Shown here: piece by piece, positions 38,053 to 50,189 of the stretch
Numbering within the stretch: the stretch's first letter is position 1
Layout: each line of letters opens with the position of its first letter
DNA from: Scylla paramamosain
Lineage: Eukaryota > Arthropoda > Malacostraca > Decapoda > Portunidae
Direction of reading: 5' to 3'
NCBI RefSeq assembly: GCF_035594125.1
Contig: NW_026973710.1
Location: 400,001 to 464,000, forward strand
Length of the DNA stretch: 64,000 nucleotides
Made by a program: the position numbers and the translations under genes
The notes under the pieces: model-generated
What the model saw: only the letters and a program-made list of their open reading frames with translations
Databases searched by the model: none
What the model was told of the DNA's origin: nothing

Positions 38053-39199
38053 ACACTGATTACATTAAATTTTGACGTCAAAGCCTGCGCAAGTAGGAGC
38101 TGTACCTACCTTGCATATTCTCTTTCTCATGACGGCGGTCAAGGAACACCACACACACGTCAGCGGAGGGAAAGGAGGAAAAGAATAAAGAGAAGGAAGA
38201 AGACGAAGATGACATGGCGGCGGTGGTGGTGGTTGTAGGGTAACGCACAGCTTGCTTCCCTCCACCACCTCAGCCACACTTCACAGCTCCACCACACCTT
38301 CCTCACACACACAGCAGCCCAGTGTGGTAGTGTTCAAGTCACCGTCAAAGTAGCCTAACTCACAGCGTCAAGAGATAGAAGTGTTCAGCGAGGAGCCACA
38401 AAACACGCCACAGCAGAGAAATGCGCGCGCAAACTGGAAATGAGTTTTGTGCTGTTGACTGTTCACATTTGTTGTCTTAGTTTAGCTAATAGAATAATAA
38501 GTACATTTTATTTATTTACAAGTGGAAGTAAAAGAACTGCTAAATACCCGGTATCTCAAGCCATACGCTCTTCACATGGAAGAAGCGGCAACACCGCGTG
38601 TTCCAACAATGTCGTGAGCTGATGTCTGGCCCACCTCAGCTCACAACTCTCCATTTCAGCACATTTCCTCCCAGGCTTGTTTCTTCTGCTGTATATTAAG
38701 AGCCTGTCGTTTGGATACGAAAATAGATAAACAAAAATAAGTAAAATGTACTTATTTTTCGAAAAATAAAATCACAGCTAGACTAGATTTTATTATGAAT
38801 CATTACTTGTTATAGTCTTCTAATAATAAATCAAATATCAAAACAATGCCAACTCCATTAATAGAAAAGAAAGAATAATGATGTTGAGCCGAAATGTTTT
38901 TTTTTTTTTTCCTCCTTTCCTTGGTACCTAGTCACTTTTCCTCGCCTTCATACTTTTCCCCTACCCTTCATCTTTCTTCCTTCTCCTACTGCTATACAAC
39001 ACGAGTCTAGAAACAGCTAGAAATCCTGAAATTTACGCTAAATATTGACGGGGAGAAACTGTTACCGTGGCAGAGACGGGGCGGGGTTGGGCTGGGCTCG
39101 GCGGGGCTCGGCAGGTTGGGCCCCAAAGGATACTGTGGTGTTTATGTGTCTGCCCTCTGTGTATGTGTGTGTGTATGCGCGCGTTTAACTGGATAGCTG

Positions 39200-39200
<1 letters not shown>
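37836..39200. other. Noncoding, with a short (CA)n
   Basis: (CA)n at 38021-38046 and a GC-rich GGGCTGGGCTCGGCGGGG patch near 39080. No exon, start site or family was recognised on either strand. Confidence 0.5.

Positions 39201-39202
<2 letters not shown>

Positions 39203-39252
<50 letters not shown>
39203..39252 (+). repeat. (GT)n microsatellite
   Basis: About 25 GT units. Confidence 0.96.
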
Positions 39253-39256
<4 letters not shown>

Positions 39257-40735
39257 AGGCAAAAAAACGGCAGTATTGGTTTGATGGTTGATTACTCTTA
39301 GGTTATAGTTGAACGTTACATTGACGTCACGAAAGAAAAAAGAAAGGAAAGAAATTGCAATGTAACGTTTTCTTCACTGAGGACGACACCTGCATCACAG
39401 CCACTGACGGTGACTCGCTGCACTCTTACAAGAAGTGAAGGAACGCAAGCCTAACGATGCCTAACGATGCTTAACGAAGGGCCTGCATCACCATCTCCTG
39501 ACTCTTCACACATTCACAAAAAAGTGGCCGCTTTGCCGCGCTGCCCAACGAGGAGTAGCTCTGCGTCACTACCCTACCGGCGGGGACACTTCCCAAAGCT
39601 GACTTAAAAAGCAAAGCCCTGGAAGCAAGGAAGGCGGTCAAGTTGAGCGCACGTAAGCCAGAGAACAGCCTCACCAAAGTCAGTGTGGCAAGACGCACGG
39701 CAGCAAGTAGCAGATAGTCATCAGCCCCGTCCTCGCCTTCACAACGCCCACAAAACCAGTCACCAGCGTCATCAGGTATTGATTGTCAGTCGTCTCGCCC
39801 TAAGAAAAGTATCCACTCCCGCCCCTCCGAGGACCATGAAAGCTGCCCACCGAGCTGTCTGCCCGGGGCCGTCTTAAAGAGAAGGATTCTATCTGCTGAA
39901 GGGAAGGTAACTGAAGGGAAGGACGAGTTCTTGCATAAAGACTGGCGCGTGTGTACCGGTGTGCAAGAACGGCAACAATAATAGCAGCAGCAGCAGGAGG
40001 AGCAGCAGGAGGAGGAAGAAGAGTCTTAGTAATTGACACTTGGAGACAATAATTCAGAAGGTGAAAATGGACTTAATACATAAACAATAAATCAGTTTGG
40101 CCTGACCTTGTTTTTAGCTTTCTTTTTTATTATTATTTCAGAGAGAGAGGGAGAGAGAGAGAGAGAGAAACGGTAAAAAGAAAAGAAATAGAAGCAAATG
40201 CATAATAAAATGACGACAAAGACGATAAAGAAAATATAAGTAAAAACAGAAGATGAACAACATGACAACGATAACGAACAAGAATCACTGTACTCTACCT
40301 CCTCCTCTTAGCACAAAAGACACCGCTGACCCATACACACACATGTTCAGTAACTAACCACGGCCACCCTCAACCAGATTCAGTCGCTCGAGCGTCACTC
40401 ACGTCCACTGCTGACTCGCTGGCTCGCTGACTCTCTGCCCCATTGCTTCGCTCCTCATCCTTCTCGAATACACGAGGTGAAAGGCTAGCCAGGTACTCAC
40501 ATCCTCGTTCTCTGCTCTCCACCAGGGGACAAAAAGGCCTCTTACTATCCATGGGTTGTGATATGAAAGTGAAATTATAAGTACTGGTAGGCTTACAGAT
40601 ATACGAGTACTACTAAGCACATTTGTAACGCTGGCACACTTTTGAGGCTTTTTGCAAATATATAATGTTGCTTTGGTCTCTTTTTCACCTCTTGTTCCTC
40701 TCTAAGATTTTGTTTTTCCATATTATATTTTTATG
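39253..40735. other. Noncoding, no gene recognised
   Basis: Open frames of 60-80 codons occur at 39471-39698, 39800-40039 and 40370-40620 in a GC-richer region. None has a recognisable motif and they overlap on both strands. AGC/AGG triplets lie at 39983-40022 and a short GA-rich patch at 40141-40170. Confidence 0.5.
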
Positions 40736-40739
40736 TTCT

Positions 40740-40975
40740 TATTTACTTTTTATTGATAAGAGGGTATAGGAAAAATAAATAAATAAAAAGGCCCACTGAA
40801 GGTTCTAGTCCACAAAAAGTGCAGTCAAGAGGGCTGTCCAAAATTTGAGGACTAGTGTCATGAAACATTTCCTCTCGAAACAGTTCAGGTGATAAGCAGG
40901 AGGTAATACAGAAGCAGGCAGAGAGTGGTGCTTGTCTCACTTGTCTAAATACCGGCACAAGGACTTTTTTGCTAC
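40740..40975 (+). mobile_element. Dispersed LINE-like repeat (family R, copy 2)
   Basis: It follows an AAATAAATAAAT tract and reads AAGGCCCACTGAAGGTTCTA, GCTGTCCAAAATTTGAGGAC, CATGAAACATTTCCTCTCG and ATACAGAAGCAGGCAGAGAG. These blocks occur in the same order, with changes, in the minus-strand copy at 36.4-36.8 kb and in the 55.8-kb copy. The unit here is truncated after about 235 bases. Confidence 0.55.
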
Positions 40976-41458
40976 ATCTATTTCATATTTATCTATAATT
41001 TTTCATATTTCTTTTGAGACCAAAGTTACCTTAGAGTTATATGAAAGCGACGAAGGAACGTAAAAATAATTAATATTTTTATATTCTTTTCACCTTATTA
41101 TTTTATTTTTTTCTTTTTCTTTTGATAATTTCTATCTTTTATGGAATAGTTGATTGAGTGACTTCTTTTTAATTCTCTTATTATTTTTATTTCTGTATTT
41201 CATTTTTTATTTATTTTCTTCCCTTAAAACCGAAATTGCCCTTGTAATATTTTAAATGGGAAATAAAAGTTACCTTCAAACAAATCATTTTTTACCTCTT
41301 TCCCTTTTTTCCCTCCACTCCCTCGCTGCCGCCTGCCAAAATTAATATCCACAGGAAGGGCGTTGCGTGTCCTTGGAAACAGAAGCAATTAAGCCCTATG
41401 ATATTATGCACAATGTTATTATTTTCGCTAATAGTAATAATAGTAGTAGTAACTCTCT

Positions 41459-41460
<2 letters not shown>
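40976..41460. other. T-rich noncoding stretch
   Basis: Strongly AT-rich with TTATTTT and TTTCTTTT words. No gene was recognised. Confidence 0.5.
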
Positions 41461-41461
<1 letters not shown>

Positions 41462-41549
<88 letters not shown>

Positions 41550-41669
41550 AGGAGTCGCGGAGCGGATGTAAAAAATTCGGCCATGTTTTCCTCAACATAT
41601 TAATCATATTCTGGAATTTTAATATACGAGTATATACGAATTAAAAATACATCACTCGCTGCTGTGTTC

Positions 41670-41724
<55 letters not shown>
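41462..41724. repeat. (GT)n and (GA)n microsatellites
   Basis: (GT)n 41462-41548 and (GA)n 41673-41724. Confidence 0.97.
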
Positions 41725-41729
<5 letters not shown>

Positions 41730-42330
41730 GGGCGAGCGCAAAGGTACAAAATAAAGCTGGTATTGTTCGTGGGCATGGTAAAAACACTTGTTGGTCTTGT
41801 GATTAATTAAGCGTACGCGGTAGTAGGAGACAATGAGATGATGAATTTTGACCTGATTCTATTTGGTAATCCCGTGTGTGTGAAAGCCTCCCACACACAC
41901 GGGAGAGGCACACTCCATCATGAGCAGCAGCGAGGAGGCGGCGGCGGCGGCGGAGGAAGAAGGTCTGTAATTGAGGGCAATGACCCAGAACACCTAAGCT
42001 CATGCAATCTGATCTAGCTGAAATACCGGCTGTCCGTCTTTCATCTTTTCTTTTAGGTTAAGATGTTACTGGCCTTTTCTTTTTTCTGCCTCCGCAACCT
42101 ATTATATTAAAGTAGGGGTGTTTATTTTTTCACCTGAAATTCCTAGACAAGTCACTTCACTCCATTAACATTATCTGATAAGTATGTGAAACTTCTAAAG
42201 AATGTATTTCTCGTTTACTTCTTTTCACTTATCCAACTCCCTCATTCTTTATAGTGTCTCTTATTTCGGCATTAGTTATCCAGTTCACCCTCTTCACCGT
42301 TTAAAAATTCTACATACTGTTAAGTCTCTG

Positions 42331-42508
42331 AAATCTGCAAAGAATTTCTCTCCTCTCTTTCTCCACTTCTTTTCTCTCATCTCTATCCACTGTTCTCTTC
42401 TCGTGTTAGATTTATTGCAAAATCTGCAAAGAATTTCTCTCCTCTCTTTCTCCACTTCTTTTCTCTCATCTCTATCCACTGTTCTCTTCTCGTGTTAGAT
42501 TTATTGCA
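42331..42508 (+). repeat. Exact 89-bp tandem duplication
   Basis: The unit from AAATCTGCAAAGAATTTC to GTGTTAGATTTATTGCA is present twice, at 42331-42419 and 42420-42508, with no difference visible. It is therefore recent. A looser third version of the start (ATGTCTGGAATCCCC...GGATTTTCTCTCC) lies near 42537. Confidence 0.95.
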
Positions 42509-43480
42509 GTCACTTCATTTCGCTAAATTTTTCTAAATGTCTGGAATCCCCAAGGATTTTCTCTCCCTCTCCACTTCTTCCCACTTGCAGGCTCATAAGC
42601 TCTAATGCTTATCTATCTCTCCTCGTGTGTTTTTGTTCTTATCCTTAAAATAATGCGCCTCCTTTACCTTCTTAACCTTCCAGCGGCGGATCGTTCATAA
42701 TAATACCTAACTACATTCTTTCCCACTAACTTTCCCAGCCAAGACTGATTTTACTCTTCAAATCTGACTCAAATATTTTCTTCTCCCTTGCGGTTTAGTT
42801 TGGTCTCACAAAATTCATCCAGAAACATTACATACATTATTTTTTTTCAGAACCATTTTTATTCTGATTACAAACACTCATGCTCAGACAAAGAAAGATT
42901 ATCTTTCTGTTCAACTTTTTTCTTTGATGTCAGAATATTTCTACGTTAAGCTTCTCTAGCACTTTTCCCTATGTTAAAATTTTTATTGCACTAACGACAC
43001 TGGCTGGAACCTTCCGCTCATGCTAAAACGAAACAAACGTAAGTAAAATCTTCCCCTTCCCACTCTTATTTTTATACATCACAGACAACGCAGCATTTAC
43101 GTCCTGTTCACACAACAACTTCCCTCCTCACGAGTCTCTTTATCCTAATTAGTCAGCACATTAAAGGACTTAAGATAGATGAATAACACTAAAAACAGTA
43201 AGCACGGAGCGGTATGTTACTCAACTATTCACCATGACTGCACATTTAACTGAATACAAGTTTACTGTCCCTCCGCCACTGTTCTGTCTTGTTGCTTATG
43301 ACAAAACACAATGTAATATAGGAATACTTGGTTTTGTTCCCGCTTGTCTAAGCTGCAGGTAAGGTTATGAGTACTGTAACACCCACTCAGGGGCGTCAGA
43401 CAAGGGTATTTCTTCTTGGTATATTATTACGCCTCGTTATTGACACTCGTTCATTCTTGTGTGTGTTTACTTGTCCCATA
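42509..43480. other. AT-rich noncoding stretch
   Basis: Pyrimidine-biased, unique-looking sequence. No gene was recognised on either strand. Confidence 0.5.
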
Positions 43481-43481
43481 T

Positions 43482-43725
43482 GGTGAACGTGAGGGTGAAC
43501 GACAGGGTGAACGTGAGGGTGAACGTGAGGGTGAACGGTCCAACTGGAAAAGGACCCTTAATTAATCTCTATGCAATACAAAATTAACATAAGTAACATC
43601 ACAAAGTCCACATGAAGGCATTGGAACAACACATTAATGAAATCACTATGAACACGTGTCAAAAAAAGAAAAAAAATAACAAATACATGATAAATAAACT
43701 ACTAGATGATAAATAAACTACTAGC
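43482..43725 (+). repeat. 12-bp GTGAACGTGAGG minisatellite and 20-bp duplication
   Basis: Five units of GGTGAACGTGAG (one reading GACAG) at 43482-43538. ATGATAAATAAACTACTAG is present twice in tandem at 43688-43725. Confidence 0.92.
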
Positions 43726-44544
43726 TAACAAGCTATGGTGACTATCCTTACGGTGTAAAGACCCTTCTGGGTCACAAATCTCACATGAATGTTTGATTAC
43801 CTAACTATGACAATTTACGTTGAAATATCACAAAAACACAACATATATGTAACAGTTCTAGGTGTAAGGTAAAGTAAATACAACAGGAGAGAATAACAAG
43901 CAACAAATTACTACACATTCCTAATATATTCTTAAACCTATCACAAATGTAATAGAGGAACACTCACCAGTCTCTGGCGCTCACATGGAATAAATCCACA
44001 GATTTAAATCCAACAAGGTGTGTGCGGCTGCTATACCATAGATAGACTACCGGCTTGACCTCCCTCCCTGAGCTACCTTCCCTCGGTTTACCGCTCGAGG
44101 GATTCATACACGAATGAAACACTCATTAACATTCATTATTCCCAGGTAGTTATCATATGAAACGACCAAATACTATGAAACAAACAAATATGAAACGAGC
44201 AATATACAGAAATAATTTGTATAGTGACCACCATCAAACACCATGTGTTACAAGTACACCATTGCTCTGTCTAGTCCCTTATCACGAAACACGAGGAACA
44301 CTCTCTCATTTCCCGTCTGTCCCCAGTGCAGGTAAGGTTATCAGTATATATGTAATAGCAAAACTGTGTATTGGTGGGCAGGTTCGCACAATCAGTATTT
44401 AATAATGCTGTAGGAATAATAGATGCTTGCCACTCTGGTATTCTGCCCCTCCACCTTACTTTCCACACGTCCAAAGTAGCGATGGTGGTGGCAGCAATAA
44501 TAAAAGCAAAGTTTTCAGTATGTAATTCTCTTCCTCTTTTTATT

Positions 44545-44548
<4 letters not shown>
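43726..44548. other. Noncoding, no gene recognised
   Basis: AC-rich patches. GCAGGTAAGGTTAT occurs at about 43355 and again at 44329, a donor-like phrase in a weak direct repeat (AAGCTGCAGGTAAGGTTATGAGTA and CAGTGCAGGTAAGGTTATCAGTA type) nearly 1 kb apart. Confidence 0.45.

Positions 44549-44622
<74 letters not shown>
44549..44622 (+). repeat. (CT)n microsatellite
   Basis: About 37 uninterrupted CT units. Confidence 0.97.
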
Positions 44623-44623
<1 letters not shown>

Positions 44624-44849
44624 GGATCCTGGAAAGCAGAGCAACACATTTACACAAGTCAGCATGAACATCCTTATCTGAAGAGTAATTAATTACGGTG
44701 ACAGAATTATCTGGCGCAGCTCGAGGTGCAGTGCCGTGCCAATGCTTCTTGCGGCAAATGTCTGCAACATAGGCCTATTCTGAATCACTTCCTCGCCGCA
44801 CCACCACTACTTTCAAGAGGCTCTAGCTGAAGTGATTTTTTTCAAGAAA

Positions 44850-44945
44850 TATACTTGGACCTACGTTTGTATGTACATACACGAACTGCCGCTGTTGACT
44901 TCTTGCAGCGTCTTTTATATTCTTACGTTCTTGTTATGGTCGTAA
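44850..44945 (-). mobile_element. Dispersed SINE-like repeat, diverged (family S, copy 2)
   Basis: On the minus strand it reads AACAAGAACGTAAGAATATAA, GACGCTGCAAGAAGTCAAC and CGTGTATGTACATAC, in the same order as the 20.5-kb and 60.6-kb copies. It is clearly more diverged than either. Confidence 0.4.
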
Positions 44946-45644
44946 GTTGTCCGCTGGCACCGAGTGAAAGTGAGCGGGAGCCAACCGTCTTGTACAAGCA
45001 GACAGGCGCTGAGAACCTGGCGCGTGGGAAGCTGTCATTGCACTAATGCCCGCACAGTGTCAGCAGTTTCCGGTTTTGTCTGTTTTTTCTCCACTTAATA
45101 CATGTCGAGCTTATTACCGGAAAACCGCAATTTGGCGCGACTTAAGTGAACATTAGAGAGCATTTCCATAAAGTCCCTCCGGTAAGTATTCGTAATGGTG
45201 AATAATGCTGCTGTTTACTTGTTCAGCGTCGGACCTCAGCCGCCTCTTCCCGCCGCGTCCTGCAGCCCGTAACGAGGCAACTTCTGCCCCGCGTCCTAAC
45301 TTTTGGTACAAGACTCACAGCTTTATGTCTGGACACACTTAGCGAAGAGAAGGAAAGAAGGAAGAATCTCAGCATTCATATTTATTTCAATGTAAACTTG
45401 CTTCCTCATGCGTGCCCATTGTAGTCACCCACACTTCTTATGTATCTGCCTAAACTATGCACACTAAATTATACACTACGCCTGTACGAAACGAATTAAT
45501 TTGGCAGCTGCACTTAACTCTGGCGGGGGATTCCTGAAATGCTGACGATGATGACTAGTGTGTATTTTTGACCTTTAAATATGGTTCGTAAATATAAGCG
45601 TAGCAGCTTCGTCCTCTTGTTTGTCAGTGAATCAGTGAGTGAAG

Positions 45645-45648
<4 letters not shown>
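44946..45648. other. Noncoding, mixed composition
   Basis: A G+C-rich patch lies at 45220-45300. No gene was recognised. Confidence 0.45.
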
Positions 45649-45703
<55 letters not shown>

Positions 45704-45769
45704 ACTGGTAATATCTGAATCAATTGGCTTCGGTAAAGACGATTACACAACACACAGCAACCATTAGTT

Positions 45770-45804
<35 letters not shown>

Positions 45805-45944
45805 GTAGGTCCGAAGGAAGTAAAGAAAAAGAAAGGAACTGAAGGAAGTGTGTTGAGTGCAAGAGGGACTCAAAAGGAAGAGGAAATTAAAGAAAACGAG
45901 AGGCAGGAAAGGGATATCACGAGAGAGAGAGAGAGAGAGAGAGA
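45649..45944. repeat. (CT)n facing (GA)n, then second (GA)n
   Basis: (CT)n 45649-45700, (GA)n 45773-45800 and (GA)n 45921-45944, with A/G-rich sequence between the last two. Confidence 0.95.
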
Positions 45945-47015
45945 CTGTAGTAGACTATGGACAGTTGGTGGCGGTGTAGCAGGTGATGTCACACGCTGCT
46001 GACGTCACCACTATATCAGACATCTCCTTCGACACGGCCCCAGATATTCAGTAATGATTCAATGGTACAAGAAGACGCCGCCGTGACAAGATCGCGGCGT
46101 GTTGGCTGATGAGAGATAGCCTCGTCTTGTGTAGCCTGTTGCCTTAGCAGTGAAGAGCGACATGTAGGGACGTGTTCCTTTATACACGGACGCAGTTTCA
46201 ACGATGTACACCCACCTGCATCATCACCACCAACACCAACATTACTGCTACCACTATTACCTCCGCTGTTACAAACTCTCACACCCCAAACCTCACCAAT
46301 TTTCACGCCATCATACAATTGACAAGGCATCTCATTTCAAAATACCTCACAAACACGACACAGAAGAACAAAAATTAAAGAAGAAAGTAAACATGTCAAA
46401 TAAACCTATAGTGAAACAGAAGAGTAGAGTGTTGGAGTAGGAGGGAAATGCTAGAAAAGAACATCAGATAATTGGAGCACGCAAGGAGGGAATGCAGGGA
46501 CGGAAATAAATGAAGGACAGTGTTGGATTATGTGAGAGAAAAGGGTCGAGAAGAGAATGAGATGATTTGAACATGACAGGAGAAATGGAAGGACAGGAAT
46601 AAAATTTAATGAAGGACAGTGCTGGATTGTGTGAGAGAAAGGAATAGAGAGGAAAAAGAGAGGATTAGACTTTGCTAGCATTGCTGGGAGAGGAATAAAC
46701 ATCGTATTTTTTGCCTCACATTCGATGATCAAGTTGTGTTTCAAGTTACCAAATATACTGAGATGTGGGAAGATGACGTGTGTTATCACTGACTTTGGGT
46801 GTGAGCTTATTTCGAATATAAATAAGCAAATAGGTAAGAAATAATAACAACATGAATAATGAAGTGTTTCATTTAGTATTGTTAGCGCCATCACTATGAC
46901 ACGAGGTGCTTGTTAATATTAATTATATTACAGCATGTGACACCAACACCAGTAATCACAGCACATTACAGCTCAGTGTGTTTAGGTGCACTGAGTTGGT
47001 GTCGGTGCTAGACTC
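45945..47015. other. Noncoding, includes a direct repeat near 46.5 kb
   Basis: AATGAAGGACAGTG(T/C)TGGATT followed by ATGTGAGAGAAAGG or GTGTGAGAGAAAGG occurs at about 46508 and 46607, a diverged duplication of about 100 bases. CACCACCA-type triplets lie near 46210-46260. A 147-codon minus-strand frame across the duplication has no recognisable motif. Confidence 0.5.

Positions 47016-47017
<2 letters not shown>

Positions 47018-47046
<29 letters not shown>
47018..47046 (+). repeat. (CA)n microsatellite
   Basis: About 14 uninterrupted CA units. Confidence 0.93.
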
Positions 47047-47048
<2 letters not shown>

Positions 47049-47570
47049 TCAAAATGGAATACGTGAAAGAAATATTAATTAGAAAACCCCAGATAATTTT
47101 CACAATAACATATGTAAAGCAGCTGAATATATGAAAATACGTATCCAGTATGTTGACAATTTATTGCATGAAGCTGTCATTCCTGTCGTGCTTGTGTTGC
47201 AATCACCTCCTTCCTGTAGTAATGGAAAGTAAAGCGGGGGGAACACTCTGGAAGGCTGTCGTCCTTGTCCTACACTATTGCTATTAAGTCTTTATCCCGA
47301 GCCGAGGCGAGGGGGAGGCGAGGTTGCGAGGTGGCGCGGAGGAGCCGTATTCCCGCTGAGTGTCATCTCTTTATATTTATCTCAAAGATGCCTCCCTCCC
47401 TACGCCCCTCGCCTTTGCCCATCGCGCGCTCCCCCTACCAACCCAAATTACCATGAAAAGGTCTCGCCATAAGCTGTCTGTGGCTTACAAAAATCTTATG
47501 CTGGGCGAGCGAGGAGGCGTCACCACGAGGAATGCTTGGGAATAATGCAGCTACGCTTTTATGTAAACCT
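47047..47570. other. Noncoding, no gene recognised
   Basis: A G+C-rich patch at 47290-47520 is open in several frames at once. None shows a recognisable motif. Confidence 0.45.
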
Positions 47571-47606
47571 CTCTCTCTCTCTCTCTCTCTGGTGAGGAGG
47601 CAGAAT

Positions 47607-47864
47607 ATGGTGTCACCCAGGCTTCGTCTTAGCTACAGGTCGGTGTGGGAGATTGCGGGACTGCCACACGTGCAGCACTTCTCTTCCTGCCCCCTTTGAG
47701 GTGCCCCTGATAACAACACTTAGGAGCACCACTCTCTCCACTGCCCTGAGCTGGACAGTCTGCTACCCCATGGAGTCCCAATCACTGATGTGTGCCGCCA
47801 CCTCTTGATGGGTGATAACCTCGACGACATCCTCGCACGCTTCTCTAAATTTGGTGGATGCTGA
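47607..47864 (+). pseudogene. LINE reverse-transcriptase C-terminal fragment
   Basis: In the frame from 47607 the translation reads PRLRLSYRSVWEIAGLP, then CPL, stop, GAPDNNT, stop, EHHSLHCPEL. It then continues LLPHGVPITDVCRHLLMGDNLDDILARFSKFGGC to a stop at 47864. The order R(L)xYRxxW, CPxC-type pair, EHxxxxCP and a downstream DxxRHLL segment matches the C-terminal zinc-knuckle region of non-LTR retrotransposon polymerases. The second Cys of the CPLC pair is a TGA stop and a Leu/Trp position is TAG, so two in-frame stops break it. The RT core and endonuclease are not present upstream, where a (CT)n tract begins. It is a 5'-truncated, dead LINE insertion. Confidence 0.65.
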
Positions 47865-48008
47865 CGTCCGTTTCCCAGTCCTTTACTTTGCTTTAGTGTT
47901 TGTAACTTCTTTTGAATTATATATTGTATACGTCTTTCAAACAATTATGCACTTGTTATGTGCTGGTTCCCTGCATATGGTCAGGACTGACGCCTTTATG
48001 CGTAATAA

Positions 48009-48014
<6 letters not shown>

Positions 48015-48062
<48 letters not shown>
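48015..48062 (+). repeat. (CT)n microsatellite
   Basis: About 24 units, directly abutting a family M element. Confidence 0.96.
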
Positions 48063-48065
<3 letters not shown>

Positions 48066-48205
48066 AGTTTTCTTGTTAATAATGTGGAAATCTTGTTAGT
48101 GTGTCACTAGCACCATAAAAACACCCTCAAAAATGAGTGTAACTTTAACTACGTAGAGCCTTTTGATTGGTGGAGGTGGTGCGGCGCAGAAGTGTTTCAG
48201 TAGGA
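48063..48205 (+). mobile_element. Family M element, 5' end replaced by (CT)n (copy D)
   Basis: TTGTTAATAATGTGGAAATC, TTGTTAGTGTGTCACTAGCA, CATAAAAACACCCTCAAAAA, TGTAACTTTAACTAC and CGCAGAAGTGTTTCAG match the other copies in order. The right terminal repeat survives. The left portion (TIR and CACGACTC block) is missing, and its place is taken by the (CT)n array. Confidence 0.6.
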
Positions 48206-48359
48206 TGATTAGATGTGCCGAGTCGCCGCTGCCTCAAGAAAATGAACATCTAACAAATAATTCGTACGCTATTCATTGTTTGGACACTCGTGATACATGA
48301 TGACTTAGAAGTAGATAAGAGTATGTATTCTCTGTTCTCTTTTATAGTGTTGGGAGGTC

Positions 48360-49075
48360 ACCATTTGCGTTGAATTGATATCTACTGGTGAATCTGGCAA
48401 CGCGACGCTTCAACTTAGGGATTCGAGTCAGGGTGGATCCCGTTTGGTAAGATTTACTTTCCGTAGTCCAATAATGTATCATGTCCTTTGAATAGTGTGT
48501 AATCTTAACCCTGCAATGCGGTTGAATGTTCTTTGTATGAGGTATAATCTCATCCTTGCTTCATACACACTACAACAATACACTTTGGTTGTGGATCAGG
48601 CACGTGGCACTTCAACACACATACACAACACACATACTTATTGGAGTAAGCGTAAGTAGGCATTTGAAACCAAGCTGATATACATCTTTCACATTCGTGT
48701 AATGCTATCATATCTCCATTGAAAACACGTGTAATCCTATCCTTACTGCATACATAGTACATTTATACAGTTTGGTGGTGAATCTGGCAACGTAATGCTA
48801 AAGTTGAGGACTCGGGTCAGGATGGATTGCCGTTTGAAACCAAGCTAAAATTCGCCTTTCTTGAACCTGCAATGCTGATAAATGTTCTCTGTATAAGGTG
48901 TAATCTCATACTTACCTCGTGAACACTACAGGAGTACAATTTGGTGGTGAATCTGTCAATGTGACGTTTGAGGTATGGATTCAAGTCAGCGTAGATGTTT
49001 GAAACCGAGCTGAGATAAACCTTTCGTAGACCTTTCATGCTCTCATATACGTCCTTTGTATACCGTGTAATATTC
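48360..49075 (+). repeat. Diverged tandem repeat, four units of 169-204 bp
   Basis: GGTGAATCTGGCAAC or a variant occurs at about 48387, 48591, 48777 and 48946. Within each unit GACTCGGGTCAG-type, GTTTGAAACCAAGCT, AATGCT, TTGTATAAGGTGTAATCTCA and CACTACA words return in order. Units are heavily diverged and vary in length. The right side of the array fades near 49075. Confidence 0.65.
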
Positions 49076-49891
49076 AGCAATTGAGTGGCATATCCCGGCA
49101 TACCAGATACCGGAAATAAAGAAAGGTATGAGAAAGACTCGAAGCAGTGAACCTCGAGAACGAACCGAGTCTCAGATTGGCCAGGCGGAGGTCCCACGCT
49201 GGCGTCACCACTCGAGGGACGAGGCGCCGCGCGGTCACGTGGATATCTGAATTGCGCGTTAATCACCTCAGTAATTAAACACCGGTGTCATTAGTTTGTG
49301 TAGTGGTCGTTAATTGTACTTTGCAGTAGTGCAGGCAAAGGAAGGACTCTCTAGCTTCCATGGAGCTGACTTTGCCGTGGGTACTGAGCGCTGGCAGCAG
49401 GGAGTGTGGTGCTGGAGGCCTGGTGTTCCCTGTCTGATTTACTCCGTGGCGACGCCGGACAGCAGTAGGAGCGAGGTACAGTTGTTGATTCATGTTTGTT
49501 GTCTTTGGTGTGCAGTCACCATGTTTTATTTGTTTATTTCATAACACGTGTTCACATGATAACTGAGGGTAAGTAGACTTTGTGACGTCACTGATACTAG
49601 TCCCCTCCCCCCACCCCCAACAGCCTGCCGCTCCCCACGGCAGCTTATATCCCCGCTACTGTGTTTTCCGTGATGCTGTACATATGAATATCGTGCAGTG
49701 GTGTCACGGATAGTTTGAAGCTGTTATTTGCAATTGTATTTAGTGGCAATGATTGTTGGTCGTTACCATTCTTCAATAGTTTAGTCGCGTGTATCATTGC
49801 ACTTGTAAGGGAGGAGGGCATGGGAGGAAAGGGTTGAGGGGACAGCGTGATGCAGTGACAGTCATGCTTGACTTCCTATATTCTTGTACTG

Positions 49892-49895
<4 letters not shown>
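49076..49895. other. Noncoding, no gene recognised
   Basis: The first 200 bases (49130-49260) are GC-rich and open on the minus strand, but no family is recognised. A C-run-rich patch lies near 49600. Confidence 0.45.
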
Positions 49896-49967
<72 letters not shown>

Positions 49968-50097
49968 GTCAGGCAAGAAGTAAGGGCATTGTATCAAGGG
50001 AAGGTGCAGAGGTCAAGAAAAGGTCAGGAGGTGAGGGAAGGGAGGAGGGAGGTCATTGGAGCAGGTCACCGAAGGTCATGTCTGTCTTGGTGAATGT

Positions 50098-50136
<39 letters not shown>
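49896..50136 (+). repeat. Two (GA)n arrays
   Basis: (GA)n 49896-49964 and 50101-50136. AGGTCA and GGAGGTCA words recur in the intervening 137 bases. Confidence 0.95.
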
Positions 50137-50138
<2 letters not shown>

Positions 50139-50189
50139 CGTGAGTGGCTGCCATTGTGGTGTGAACGACGTGACAGTCATCATAATAGC

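Noticed and set aside
39471..39698. Arg/Leu-rich N-terminus resembling a mitochondrial targeting peptide
   Set aside because: No downstream mature domain, no splice donor, and overlapping frames are open on the other strand.
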